Positions 33,806-41,967 of a DNA stretch of 41,967 nt are shown one piece after another (position 1 is the first letter of the stretch; each line of letters opens with the position of its first letter). This stretch comes from an uncultured Pelagibacteraceae bacterium (GTDB lineage: Bacteria > Pseudomonadota > Alphaproteobacteria > Pelagibacterales > Pelagibacteraceae), in contig CABYGR010000007.1 of assembly GCA_902518595.1 (NCBI GenBank), forward strand, positions 1 through 41,967, written 5' to 3'. Under the pieces are notes generated by a model that was given only the letters and a program-made list of their open reading frames with translations, was not told the origin of the DNA and ran no database searches. The position numbers and the translations under genes are program-made.

Positions 33806-33820
33806 TTTAAAATAAAATTT

Positions 33821-33853
33821 GGGCGCTACTTAAAGTGTAGCGCCCTTTTTTTT
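33821..33853 (+). terminator. Intrinsic terminator ending the mgs-amt operon
   Basis: Perfect 9-base-pair stem GGGCGCTAC/GTAGCGCCC (33821-33829 with 33837-33845), a 7-base loop and eight T. It lies 15 bases after the stop of the 76-residue gene and separates it from the 51-residue gene and gmaS. Confidence 0.92.
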
Positions 33854-33869
33854 AATTATTAATTACTAT

Positions 33870-34025
33870 ATGTCAGAAGAAAATAACAATGAAGAATTAA
33901 GACCTAGTAAGATGCGTGGTGTTGCTTTTCCTAAAGCAAAATATGGAGTAATATTAGCTATTATAATCATTATTTTGGTTAATCTTATATATTATAAAGA
34001 AACAATTTTTTCTTTTTTTAAATAA
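33870..34025 (+). CDS. Small membrane peptide upstream of gmaS, 51 aa
   Basis: A short frame between the terminator and gmaS. It has an acidic N-terminus (MSEENNNEELRPSKMRG), a strongly hydrophobic helix (YGVILAIIIIIILVNLIYY-like, residues 25-42) and a short KETIFSFFK tail. The composition (soluble head, one helix, short tail) looks like a real single-pass protein rather than chance. It ends 18 bases before the gmaS ATG on the same strand, so co-transcription is likely. There is no clear ribosome binding site, which lowers confidence. Confidence 0.55.
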   Translation: MSEENNNEELRPSKMRGVAFPKAKYGVILAIIIIILVNLIYYKETIFSFFK

Positions 34026-34043
34026 TTGTGTTAATTTTTATTT

Positions 34044-35369
34044 ATGCCAAAAAACTTATTTAAAATTTCTAGAGAAAAAAAAATAAAATATTTTTTAATA
34101 AGTTTTGTAGATTTATTTGGAGTTTTGAGATCAAAATTAGTTCCAGCGCGGGCTATTAAAGAAATGCAAGAAACTGGTGCAGGATTTGCTGGTTTTGCTG
34201 CTTGGCTGGATATGACTCCTGCTGATGCAGACATGTTTGGAGTCCCAGATCCTGATAGTTTAATTCAATTGCCTTGGAATAGAGAAGTTGGCTGGTTAGC
34301 ATCTGATCTTTGGATGAATGGAAAGCCTGTAGATGCTTCTCCAAGGGTAATGCTTAAAAACCAAATTAAAAAACTTCAAAAGAAAGGTCTCACTATGAAA
34401 TCTGGTGTTGAATGTGAATATTTTCTTATTTCTCCAGACGGTAATTCAATAGCAGACTCAAGAGACACACAATCAAAACCTTGTTATGACCAATCAGCTT
34501 TAATGAGAAGGTATGATTTAATTAAAGAAATTTGCGATTGTATGATTGAAATGGGATGGGGTCCTTATCAAAATGACCATGAAGATGCTAACGGTCAATT
34601 TGAAATGAACTGGGATTATGATAACTGTCTAGTTACTGCAGACAGACATGCTTTCTTTAAATTTATGGTCAAAACAATTGCTGAAAAACATGGACTTAGA
34701 GCTACATTTATGCCGAAACCTTTTGAAAATTTAACTGGCAATGGTTGTCATGCTCACATCTCTGTTTGGGATGGTAAAAAAAATAAATTTTTAGATAAGT
34801 CTAATGATTTAGGTTTAAGTAAAATGGCTTATAATTTTCTTGGTGGTGTAATTAAAAATGCATCTTCATTATCTGCTTTTTTTAATCCTACTATAAATAG
34901 TTATCGAAGAATAAATGCTCCACCTACTAAATCAGGAGCATCATGGTCACCTAGTAGTATTTCTTATACAGGAAATAATAGAACTCATATGATTAGAATT
35001 CCAGATCCAGGCAGATTTGAATTAAGATTAATGGATGGTTCGGCTAACCCTTACTTGCTACAAGCAAGTGTACTAGCTGCTGGGTTAGACGGTTTAAAAA
35101 ATAAGATTGATCCAGGAAAACCATTAAATTGTAATATGTATGAAGATTACAAAAAATATCCTAATCTTCCAAAACTTCCCAATGAATTAGATCAATCACT
35201 TGAAAAACTAAAAAATAATAAAGATATGAATGATGCTTTGGGTAAAGAAGCAATTAACAGTTATATCAAACTAAGAGCTTCAGAAATAAAAGAATTTAAA
35301 CAAAAAGAAAATTTCGATAAAACAAAAGCTATTACTAAGTGGGAACGAGATAATACTTTAGACTGTTAG
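34044..35369 (+). CDS. gmaS: Gamma-glutamylmethylamide synthetase, 441 aa
   Basis: ATP-dependent ligation of methylamine to glutamate, first step of the N-methylglutamate pathway. Glutamine synthetase fold with GVECEYFLISPDG, QNDHEDANGQFEMNW, GNGCHAHISVWDG, NSYRRINAPP, TGNNRTHMIRIPDPGRFELRLMDGSANPY. EDANGQFE and TGNNRT are the segments on which diagnostic gmaS primers are based, as I recall them, and both are present. Length fits GmaS (about 440 aa). The next gene starts 3 bases after the stop. Physically separated from mgsABC by amt and two small membrane genes. Confidence 0.88.
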   Translation: MPKNLFKISREKKIKYFLISFVDLFGVLRSKLVPARAIKEMQETGAGFAGFAAWLDMTPADADMFGVPDPDSLIQLPWNREVGWLASDLWMNGKPVDASPRVMLKNQIKKLQKKGLTMKSGVECEYFLISPDGNSIADSRDTQSKPCYDQSALMRRYDLIKEICDCMIEMGWGPYQNDHEDANGQFEMNWDYDNCLVTADRHAFFKFMVKTIAEKHGLRATFMPKPFENLTGNGCHAHISVWDGKKNKFLDKSNDLGLSKMAYNFLGGVIKNASSLSAFFNPTINSYRRINAPPTKSGASWSPSSISYTGNNRTHMIRIPDPGRFELRLMDGSANPYLLQASVLAAGLDGLKNKIDPGKPLNCNMYEDYKKYPNLPKLPNELDQSLEKLKNNKDMNDALGKEAINSYIKLRASEIKEFKQKENFDKTKAITKWERDNTLDC

Positions 35370-35372
35370 AAC

Positions 35373-36500
35373 ATGACAATTTTATCTAATGGTCATTTGT
35401 GGAAACACACAGAATTCATTGAAAATAAGAACTTTACTTTTAATAGAAATAAAATTCTAGATTCATTGTCAAAAAAAGATATTGATGATGCCTACTTGAG
35501 TATTTCTAAATGGGAAAATTATTCTCCAACTCCATTAATAGAATTAAACAAACTTTCAAAAGAATTAAATTTAAATAAAATTTTTTATAAAGATGAAAGT
35601 AAAAGATTTGATCTTAAATCTTTTAAAGCTCTTGGTGGTGCATATGCAGTAGAAAAAGTTTCAAAAGATTATAAAGAAATCATAGTTTCAACAGCTACAG
35701 CAGGAAATCATGGTAGATCAGTAGCGTGGGGTGCTAGAAGACTAGGTTTAAAATGTAAAATTTTTATTAGCGAATTTGTTAGCGATGCAAGAGGACAAGC
35801 TATGGCAGATCTTGGTGCTGATGTGATTAAAGTAAAAGGTAATTATGAAAATTCATTAATAGAATGTATTAAAAGATCAACTGAGAATAACTGGCAAATA
35901 GTTCAAGATGTAGCCTGGAAAAACTACATTACAGTCCCAAAATATACAATGGCAGGATATACAGTTATGATGAAAGAAGTAGCTGATTATATTGATAGAA
36001 CCAAAATTTCTCATATAATTTTACAGGCAGGTGTTGGAGGGATGGCTGGAGCAATGATCGCTGGTGTAGCTAGATATTTAAAAAATACACCTGTTATAAT
36101 AGTTGTTGAGCCCGATAGTGCTGCATGTGTTTTAGAAAGTATTAAGACAGGTAAAATAGAAAAAATAGATATTAAAAGAGAAAGCTTAATGGGAGGAATG
36201 TCATGTGGAGAGGTTTCATTAGTCCCTTGGGAAATTTTAAAAAACTCAGTACAATATTGCATTAGTTTACCTGATGATGATATTGCAAATACTATGAAGT
36301 TGCTGGGGAACGCAAGTTTTAGCAATGAAAAGATCATTGCTGGTGAAAATTCAGCACCTGGAGTAATCAGTTTAATCACAAGTTGTGAAGATGAAAAAAT
36401 AAAAGAAAAAATGCAATTGAATAAAGACTCAAATGTTTTACTTGTTGGTTGTGAGGGTGATACAGATGAAGAAATGTATCAAAAACTGATAAATAAATAA
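35373..36500 (+). CDS. Diaminopropionate ammonia-lyase-like PLP enzyme, 375 aa
   Basis: Fold type II PLP enzyme. The PLP lysine is K85 in LKSFKALGGAYAV, the substrate/phosphate loop is TATAGNHGRSVAWGARRLG, and the glycine loop is QAGVGGMAGAMIAG. The order and wording of these motifs resemble YgeX/DpaL (2,3-diaminopropionate ammonia-lyase), which releases ammonia and pyruvate, more than threonine dehydratase IlvA. It is slightly shorter than DpaL (about 400 aa). It lies 3 bases after gmaS, suggesting it feeds on an amino acid linked to this nitrogen pathway; hydroxyaspartate or serine/threonine are alternatives. Confidence 0.75.
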   Translation: MTILSNGHLWKHTEFIENKNFTFNRNKILDSLSKKDIDDAYLSISKWENYSPTPLIELNKLSKELNLNKIFYKDESKRFDLKSFKALGGAYAVEKVSKDYKEIIVSTATAGNHGRSVAWGARRLGLKCKIFISEFVSDARGQAMADLGADVIKVKGNYENSLIECIKRSTENNWQIVQDVAWKNYITVPKYTMAGYTVMMKEVADYIDRTKISHIILQAGVGGMAGAMIAGVARYLKNTPVIIVVEPDSAACVLESIKTGKIEKIDIKRESLMGGMSCGEVSLVPWEILKNSVQYCISLPDDDIANTMKLLGNASFSNEKIIAGENSAPGVISLITSCEDEKIKEKMQLNKDSNVLLVGCEGDTDEEMYQKLINK

Positions 36501-36511
36501 AAAATATTTTA

Positions 36512-36973
36512 ATGAAAAAAATTTTCAAAAAAAAAATAAGTAATTTAGATTTTTATAAAATTTTTAAACCTGAATTAACACCAAAAAAAATGATGGAATT
36601 AGGTGTTTTTGGAGGTGCGTATTTTGGATCAAATATAAATGAATATCCTAAATCATGGTTTAAAAATGCAAAAATAAGTAAAACTTTTGATGTTAATTTA
36701 AATAGATTTAAAGTTGTTTCTGGATTATCAAGAGAACATTGGATTGAAAAAGGATGGATTTTTAAGGAAGATCCACTGGGATGGTTTCAGTGGTATTGTA
36801 GATTTATTAATGGGAGAAGAATTCCTCATATAGATGAGATTCAAATTAAAAGATGGAAGAATTTTAGGAGACATGTTTTGGCAATTGAAAAAAATTGTGA
36901 AAAGGGCGACCTGAGTTGCAGAAGAAGACAAAGACAAGCTATATTGCAATGGGCTTATAATCCTTATAGATAA
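36512..36973 (+). CDS. Conserved protein of unknown function, 153 aa
   Basis: Soluble, strongly basic, rich in aromatics. Blocks that look conserved are LTPKKMMELGVFGGAYF, SREHWIEKGWIFKEDPLGWFQWYCRFINGRR, and a C-terminal arginine cluster ending CRRRQRQAILQWAYNPYR. I recognise this as a widespread small family with an RRxRQAxLQWAY end found in bacteria and some eukaryotes, but I know no proven function. It starts 11 bases after the PLP lyase gene and ends 11 bases from the convergent cupin gene. Confidence 0.75.
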   Translation: MKKIFKKKISNLDFYKIFKPELTPKKMMELGVFGGAYFGSNINEYPKSWFKNAKISKTFDVNLNRFKVVSGLSREHWIEKGWIFKEDPLGWFQWYCRFINGRRIPHIDEIQIKRWKNFRRHVLAIEKNCEKGDLSCRRRQRQAILQWAYNPYR

Positions 36974-36984
36974 AAAAATTAAAT

Positions 36985-37413
36985 TTATTTTTTTGTTTTA
37001 AAGTCTATCCCATATTCTGATCTTGGCCCTTTTCTTAATCCAAATGGTCCTGATATAAATAATGTTAATGGTCTAGTGCCAGGTTTGAGATCAACTCTAT
37101 GTAAATTATTTGCTGATCTAAAACCTATATATCCAGGAGATCTCCAATATTTACCGGTTTTTAAAGTTTCCCAGTATCCTCCTCTTAATATAATTGTCAT
37201 ATAAGGAAATGTATGGTTGTGAACTCCATCACCATGATCATCTGATAACATTTCATGTATTAATATATTAAATGGAAACCATTTAGGACGATGTCTTAAG
37301 AGCACATAGTATCTATTCATCCATGGTTTAGCTAAATCATATCTTGGATGTGATGGACCTCTATCTAAAACAATTTTTTTACGACCTAATTTTTCTAACA
37401 ATTTTAGAAACAT
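36985..37413 (-). CDS. Cupin-like protein, 142 aa
   Basis: A single-domain cupin-type beta barrel is suggested by the metal-ligand-like DDHGDGVHNHTFPYMTIILRGGYWET, followed by the second motif PGYIGFRSANNLHRVDL and LFISGPFG. Such HxH...E...H proteins include uncharacterised cupins and small dioxygenases. The N-terminus has no signal peptide. Its ATG overlaps the bamB stop (TAATG), so it is the last gene of the acnA-yfgM-bamB run. Substrate unknown. Confidence 0.7.
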   Translation of the reverse strand: MFLKLLEKLGRKKIVLDRGPSHPRYDLAKPWMNRYYVLLRHRPKWFPFNILIHEMLSDDHGDGVHNHTFPYMTIILRGGYWETLKTGKYWRSPGYIGFRSANNLHRVDLKPGTRPLTLFISGPFGLRKGPRSEYGIDFKTKK

Positions 37414-38717
37414 TAGTCTAATTTAATTATGGCATTATCTTTTACAACAAATAAATTTTTGTCTAGAATTATTGGACGAGATATTTTTTCATTATCAATT
37501 TTAAGTGCCGATTTTGTTTTTCCACTAGCTACATCAATAACGAGTATTCTTCCATTATCTGTTGATAGGTAAATATTATTTAAGCCCATTATGAAACCTG
37601 TTGGTTTAATCTTTTTTCTTATTTTTGGTTTAAAGTTTTTAAATATGTCTGTAACTCTAATAATATTTCCACTGTTTTTTTCTATAACTACCAAATATCC
37701 TTCTATAGAAATTGTAAACAAAAAATTTCCTACCAAAGTTGGCCTCAAGTTCGAATTTACTTTATTTTCCCAATTAAAGCTTCCTGAGCCAAGGTCAATT
37801 GAGAATAATTGATTTTTGTTATTTGAAAAAAATAAACTAGCAGAATCTGTAATGATATCTGAAGTTTCTAACGAAAAAGCTGACTCATATATCAAGCTAC
37901 TTTGTGTTGGCAGTTGCCACAGAAGTTCACCCTTTTTAATATCTACAGCACTTATATCCCCAATTGAGTTATTAAAATAAATGACATCACTTACAATGAC
38001 CATAGATAATTTTTTTTGAGATCTAATTAATGAACTTTCTGTTTTAATATTCCATAATTCCTTTCCATCTTTGATTGAAAAACATCTTAAAGTATTCGAA
38101 TAATCAATTATAAAGAACCTATCTTCATATATTTTAATCTGAGAATTAAATGGTGCTAAATTTTTTTTTGACCAAATTAAATTACCATTAAGTAAATCTA
38201 ACATATAATATTTTGCGATATTATCTGCAACAATAAGAAATTTTCCATTATTGGCAAATTGAACAATAGGCTTAAGTTTTTTCTCAGATTTAGAATAATA
38301 ATTTTTTTTCCATTTTAATTTTGATTTATTATTAAATTGAATTATTGAACCTTTATTATCAAAAAAAATTAAATCTTTTTTATTAAATGAAATAGTTGGT
38401 TCATATTGATAAAAATTTTTAATCTTAGAAAATTTATATCTAGAAGATTTTTTTAATTCTCCATCATAATTTAATCTTCCATCGTTATTAAAATAACTTC
38501 TAATAGTTAGATTATTTTTAATATTACTATCTAATTTTATTTTTAAATTAGGATTTAACTCTTGCTTAAGAAATTTCTCAGCAGCAAAAATTATTTTAAA
38601 ATTCGAGTCTATTTCTTCTGGAATATTTTGAGTGGCTGACCAAAATTTAGAATTTTGATTTAAAGAACAACTAGTTATAATTATTAAAGAAATAATAAAA
38701 TAAATTGTTTTACTCAC
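37413..38717 (-). CDS. bamB: BamB-like outer-membrane assembly lipoprotein, 434 aa
   Basis: Periplasmic beta-propeller lipoprotein that helps the BAM complex insert outer-membrane proteins. A lipoprotein signal (MSKTIYFIISLIIITSC) has its lipobox cysteine at residue 17. The body is a PQQ-like repeat propeller with blades such as GNLIWSKKNL, GKELWNIKTE, GELLWQLPTQ and GSFNWENKVN. Length is a little above E. coli BamB (392 aa). It overlaps the yfgM-like gene by 8 bases; the YfgM-BamB pairing is common in proteobacteria and supports the call. The der GTPase gene that often follows is absent here. Confidence 0.85.
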   Translation of the reverse strand: MSKTIYFIISLIIITSCSLNQNSKFWSATQNIPEEIDSNFKIIFAAEKFLKQELNPNLKIKLDSNIKNNLTIRSYFNNDGRLNYDGELKKSSRYKFSKIKNFYQYEPTISFNKKDLIFFDNKGSIIQFNNKSKLKWKKNYYSKSEKKLKPIVQFANNGKFLIVADNIAKYYMLDLLNGNLIWSKKNLAPFNSQIKIYEDRFFIIDYSNTLRCFSIKDGKELWNIKTESSLIRSQKKLSMVIVSDVIYFNNSIGDISAVDIKKGELLWQLPTQSSLIYESAFSLETSDIITDSASLFFSNNKNQLFSIDLGSGSFNWENKVNSNLRPTLVGNFLFTISIEGYLVVIEKNSGNIIRVTDIFKNFKPKIRKKIKPTGFIMGLNNIYLSTDNGRILVIDVASGKTKSALKIDNEKISRPIILDKNLFVVKDNAIIKLD

Positions 38718-39354
38718 TTAAATCTCTATTTAATCTTTTTTGTGCTTCTATTCTTAAATCTTGATTAGCATTTTCTAAATCGATTATTTGATTAAAAAAC
38801 TCTTTAGATTTTTGTTTTTCATTTTTTGAATAAAAATACTCTGCCATTAAATATAATGCATGAGATTTCCAGATACTTTCTGAATTTATTATCGGATTCA
38901 AAATTTCTATAAGTTGATTTTCTGAACTATTATCAGCATTAAAAAGAGCTTTCTTATAAATGATTAAATTCTTTATTTCTTTTTCTAAAGATATTTCATC
39001 AATAACTATATCAAATAATTTATTTAATTTTGACTGTTCAGAAATTAATAAGTTATCTACTATAAAATATAAAGACAAAGGCGAATAAGTTGGATCTTTT
39101 TTATTTATAAGTTCAATTAAACCTTTTTTTGTTAATTCTTTATTTTCTTCAGTATATTCAATGATAAGAGAATTATATTGGTCTGAAATTTCTATCTTTT
39201 TTTTTTCCTTGTATTCATCGTAAACAAAAAAACTTAATAAAAATACTATTATTACAACTACAAAAGAAATTAATATTTTTTTATTTTTAAAAATAAAATT
39301 TTTTATTTTTTCGTTTCGCGTGTTTTTATCTATAATTGCTATATCTTCATCCAT
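38710..39354 (-). CDS. YfgM-like membrane-anchored TPR protein, 214 aa
   Basis: A short cytoplasmic N-terminus and one membrane helix (KILISFVVVIIVFLLSFFVYDEY, about residues 30-52) are followed by a helical periplasmic region that fits the tetratricopeptide-like fold of YfgM (ALYLMAEYFYSKNEKQKSKEFFNQII near the end). YfgM is a SecYEG-associated chaperone partner in E. coli. Gene order yfgM-bamB supports this. It starts 2 bases after the acnA stop and overlaps bamB by 8 bases. Confidence 0.8.
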   Translation of the reverse strand: MDEDIAIIDKNTRNEKIKNFIFKNKKILISFVVVIIVFLLSFFVYDEYKEKKKIEISDQYNSLIIEYTEENKELTKKGLIELINKKDPTYSPLSLYFIVDNLLISEQSKLNKLFDIVIDEISLEKEIKNLIIYKKALFNADNSSENQLIEILNPIINSESIWKSHALYLMAEYFYSKNEKQKSKEFFNQIIDLENANQDLRIEAQKRLNRDLSE

Positions 39355-39356
39355 AA

Positions 39357-41967
39357 CTAAATCATATTTCGAAGGACATACTGAAGTATTCCTCCATTTT
39401 TATAATATTCTAACTCATTTTTAGTATCTATTCTGCACAATGTTTTGATGGTTTTAATTTCCCCCGAGTGATATTTTATTTCTAATTTGACTATATCAGA
39501 TGGGTCTATTCCTTTTTCAATGTCTATAACGCTTATTAATTCTGATCCTATAAGATTTAAACTTTTTCTATCAATATTATCTTTAAATTGAAGAGGTAGT
39601 ATTCCCATTCCAATTAAATTTGACCTATGAATTCTCTCAAAACTTTCAGCTATCACTGCTTTTACTCCTAATAATTTTGTTCCTTTTGCTGCCCAATCCC
39701 TTGAGGAACCAGTGCCATATTCTTTACCTCCTATTACCACTAAATCTGTGCCTCTTTTTTTATATTCAACAACAGCATCATAAACTGGCATTACTTTTCC
39801 TTCAGGATATATTTTTGTAAAGCCACCTTCAGTTCCTGGGGCCATTTCATTTCTAATTCTTATATTTGCAAAAGTACCTCTCATCATAACTTCATGATTG
39901 CCTCTTCTAGATCCGTAAGAATTATAATCTTTAGGTAAAATTTGATAATTCATAAAGTATTCACCTGTAGGGCTTTCTTTTTGAATATTTCCTGCAGGAG
40001 AAATATGATCAGTTGTTACCATGTCCCCTAGTATCAATAAAGGTCTAGCATTCTTTATAGGTTTAAAACCATCTGGTTTATCTGGTAAATTTTCGAAGAA
40101 AGGAGGTTTTTTTACATAAGTAGAATTTTCATCCCAATTATAGATACTACTTTTTTTAGTTTTAATTGCTTGCCATTGTTTTGGACCTTCAGAAACATTT
40201 GAATATCTTTTTATAAACATATCAGCATTTAATGAGGATTTTAATTTATTTTCTATTTCTTTATTTGAAGGCCAAATATCTTTTAAATAAATATCTTTGC
40301 CATTTTTATCCTTACCAAAAGAATCTTTATATAAATCTAATGCCATATGTCCTGCTAAAGCATAAGCAACAACTAATGGTGGAGAAGCTAAATAATTTGC
40401 TTTAATATGAGGTGAAATTCTTCCTTCAAAATTTCTATTTCCAGACAAAACTGATACAGCATAAATATTTTCTTTTTGAATAGCCTCAACTATATTATCT
40501 GCTAAGGGTCCTGAATTTCCTATACATGTAGTGCAGCCATATCCAACTAAATTAAAACCTAGTTTATCTAAATATTGACTTAATCCTGCCTTTTCTAAGT
40601 AATCAGTAACAACTTGAGATCCTGGGGCAAGAGATGTTTTTACCCAGGGTTTAACCTCGAGTCCTAATTCAACTGCTTTTTTTGCGAGCAATCCTGCTCC
40701 AATAAGTACATTTGGATTAGATGTGTTAGTACAAGAAGTTATTGCAGCAATTAAAATTGAGCCATCTTTTATTTCATAATCTGTATTAGGCACTTTTGAA
40801 ATTGAAAAATTATTCTTATTAGTAATTTCAGTAAAACTTTTTTTAAAATTTTTAGAAGCATTAGTTAGTAATACTTTATCTTGTGGTCTTTTGGGTCCTG
40901 ATATCGTAGGGACTAATGTTGACATATCTAGGCTTAGAGTGTCAGTAAATTCAATGTCATCACTTACCCATAAACCTTGAGCTTTTGCATACTCCTCAAC
41001 AATCTTAACTATCGAAGGGTCACGTCCTGAAAATTTCAAATATTTTAAAGTTTCGTCATCTATTGGAAAAAAACCACAAGTTGCTCCATATTCTGGAGCC
41101 ATATTGGCAATTGTTGCACGATCAGCTAATGTCAAATTTTTTATTCCTTCTCCATAAAACTCAACAAATTTTCCAACTACACCTTTATCTCTTAACATTT
41201 TTACAACTGTTAAAACTAAATCTGTTGCTGTAGTTCCCTCTGGCATCTTATTTTTTACTTCAAATCCAATAACCTCTGGAATTAGCATTGAAATGGGCTG
41301 GCCTAGCATACCTGCTTCCGCTTCTATGCCTCCTACTCCCCATCCTAAAACAGACAAACCATTAACCATTGTAGTATGACTATCTGTCCCGACTAAAGTA
41401 TCTGGAAAAAGATATTTATTGCCTTCAAATTCTTCACTCCAAACAACTTTTGATAAATACTCTAAGTTAACTTGATGACAAATGCCTGTTCCAGGAGGAA
41501 CTATTCTAAAATTATTGAACGCTTGTTGACCCCATTTTAAAAAAGAATATCTTTCACTATTTCTATTAAATTCAATTTCAACATTTTTATCAAATGAGTC
41601 AGGTTTTGCAGATTGATCTACTTGGACTGAGTGATCAATTACAAGATCAACAGCTGACAAAGGATTTACAGTATTAGGATCCTTATTTTTATCTTTTATA
41701 GCTTCACGCATTGCTGCCAAATCTGCTACTGCAGGTATTCCTGTATAATCTTGCAATAAAACTCTTGCGGGTCTGTAGGCAATCTCAGTTTTAGATTTCT
41801 TTTCTTTAAGCCAATTTTTTATTGACTCTATTTGTTTTTGGGTAACTGACAAACCATCTTCATATCTAAGTAAATTTTCTAAAAGAACTTTAAGAGATTT
41901 GGGCAATTTAGAAATCCCATCAAGACCATTTTTTTCTGCTATTTTTAATGAATAGATTTTATAACTT
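39357..41967 (-). CDS. acnA: Aconitate hydratase A, N-terminus beyond right edge
   Basis: TCA-cycle interconversion of citrate and isocitrate with a 4Fe-4S cluster. Cluster cysteines are visible in AAITSCTNTSNP and GYGCTTCIGNSGPL; other family blocks include LFPDTLVGTDSHTTMVNGL, GDMVTTDHISPAGNI and GTGSSRDWAAKG. The frame stays open to position 41966 and reads SYKIYSLKIAEKNGLDGISKLPKSL, which matches the AcnA N-terminal region, so the true start lies to the right of the window; a TTG at 41904-41906 is not the start. 869 residues are visible of an expected 890 or so. First gene of the acnA-yfgM-bamB-cupin run. Confidence 0.96.
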   Translation of the reverse strand, partial: SYKIYSLKIAEKNGLDGISKLPKSLKVLLENLLRYEDGLSVTQKQIESIKNWLKEKKSKTEIAYRPARVLLQDYTGIPAVADLAAMREAIKDKNKDPNTVNPLSAVDLVIDHSVQVDQSAKPDSFDKNVEIEFNRNSERYSFLKWGQQAFNNFRIVPPGTGICHQVNLEYLSKVVWSEEFEGNKYLFPDTLVGTDSHTTMVNGLSVLGWGVGGIEAEAGMLGQPISMLIPEVIGFEVKNKMPEGTTATDLVLTVVKMLRDKGVVGKFVEFYGEGIKNLTLADRATIANMAPEYGATCGFFPIDDETLKYLKFSGRDPSIVKIVEEYAKAQGLWVSDDIEFTDTLSLDMSTLVPTISGPKRPQDKVLLTNASKNFKKSFTEITNKNNFSISKVPNTDYEIKDGSILIAAITSCTNTSNPNVLIGAGLLAKKAVELGLEVKPWVKTSLAPGSQVVTDYLEKAGLSQYLDKLGFNLVGYGCTTCIGNSGPLADNIVEAIQKENIYAVSVLSGNRNFEGRISPHIKANYLASPPLVVAYALAGHMALDLYKDSFGKDKNGKDIYLKDIWPSNKEIENKLKSSLNADMFIKRYSNVSEGPKQWQAIKTKKSSIYNWDENSTYVKKPPFFENLPDKPDGFKPIKNARPLLILGDMVTTDHISPAGNIQKESPTGEYFMNYQILPKDYNSYGSRRGNHEVMMRGTFANIRIRNEMAPGTEGGFTKIYPEGKVMPVYDAVVEYKKRGTDLVVIGGKEYGTGSSRDWAAKGTKLLGVKAVIAESFERIHRSNLIGMGILPLQFKDNIDRKSLNLIGSELISVIDIEKGIDPSDIVKLEIKYHSGEIKTIKTLCRIDTKNELEYYKNGGILQYVLRNMI

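Noticed and set aside
41904-41906. TTG as start of the aconitase gene
   Set aside because: The frame continues to the window edge and the upstream residues match the AcnA N-terminus, so the real start is outside the window.
1-41967. CRISPR arrays, insertion sequences, phage genes, tRNA or rRNA
   Set aside because: None seen on either strand; the gaps are too short and no transposase, integrase or repeat-spacer pattern was found.

Overview
The window is a very AT-rich (roughly 30% GC by eye), gene-dense stretch with tiny intergenic gaps, many 1-8 base gene overlaps and no mobile elements, tRNAs or rRNAs. The gene content (DddK-type DMSP lyase, Tmm, Tdm, a TMAO/betaine ABC transporter, SoxBDAG-like oxidase) and the base composition point to a SAR11 clade alphaproteobacterium (Pelagibacterales, a streamlined marine heterotroph). 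This is inferred from protein recognition, not from a database search.

Layout. Positions 1-4727 (minus) hold a heterotetrameric sarcosine oxidase or N-methylglutamate dehydrogenase-like operon, soxB-soxD-soxA-soxG, with soxG cut by the left edge. It is divergent from fhs (formate-THF ligase, plus, 4853-6538), which can turn the one-carbon units it releases into formate and ATP. Positions 6541-15105 (minus) are a glycerol locus: glycerol kinase, then the binding protein GlpV with its own promoter and a 3' attenuator, two ATPases (GlpS, GlpT), two permeases (GlpP, GlpQ), a DUF2160-type membrane protein and a GpsA-like G3P dehydrogenase. Positions 15191-16925 (plus) hold trimethylamine monooxygenase (tmm) followed by the cupin DMSP lyase dddK. 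Positions 16922-22633 (minus) are a TMAO-type ABC transporter (tmoX, tmoV, a two-domain tmoW) with three unknown envelope genes between tmoX and tmoV. From 22733 (plus) come TMAO demethylase (tdm), a MarR-like regulator, a DAO-family flavoenzyme, a glutamine synthetase paralogue, N-methylglutamate synthase mgsABC, an unknown basic protein, an Amt transporter with a small membrane partner, a 51-residue membrane peptide, gmaS, a diaminopropionate ammonia-lyase-like enzyme and an unknown conserved protein (to 36973). The right end (36985-41967, minus) is core: aconitase (5' end beyond the window), a YfgM-like protein, a BamB-like lipoprotein and a cupin-like protein.

How the genes fit together. 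Tmm makes TMAO from TMA; TmoXWV imports TMAO; Tdm demethylates it to dimethylamine plus formaldehyde. After a dimethylamine step not encoded here, GmaS makes gamma-glutamylmethylamide from methylamine and MgsABC makes N-methylglutamate. The SoxBDAG-like complex, or the lone DAO enzyme, could then release a C1 unit onto THF, and Fhs could harvest it as ATP. DddK makes DMS from DMSP, and Tmm enzymes are known to oxidise DMS to DMSO, so tmm-dddK may form a sulfur module as well as a nitrogen one. The window is thus an osmolyte and methylated-compound catabolic island beside a glycerol uptake operon.
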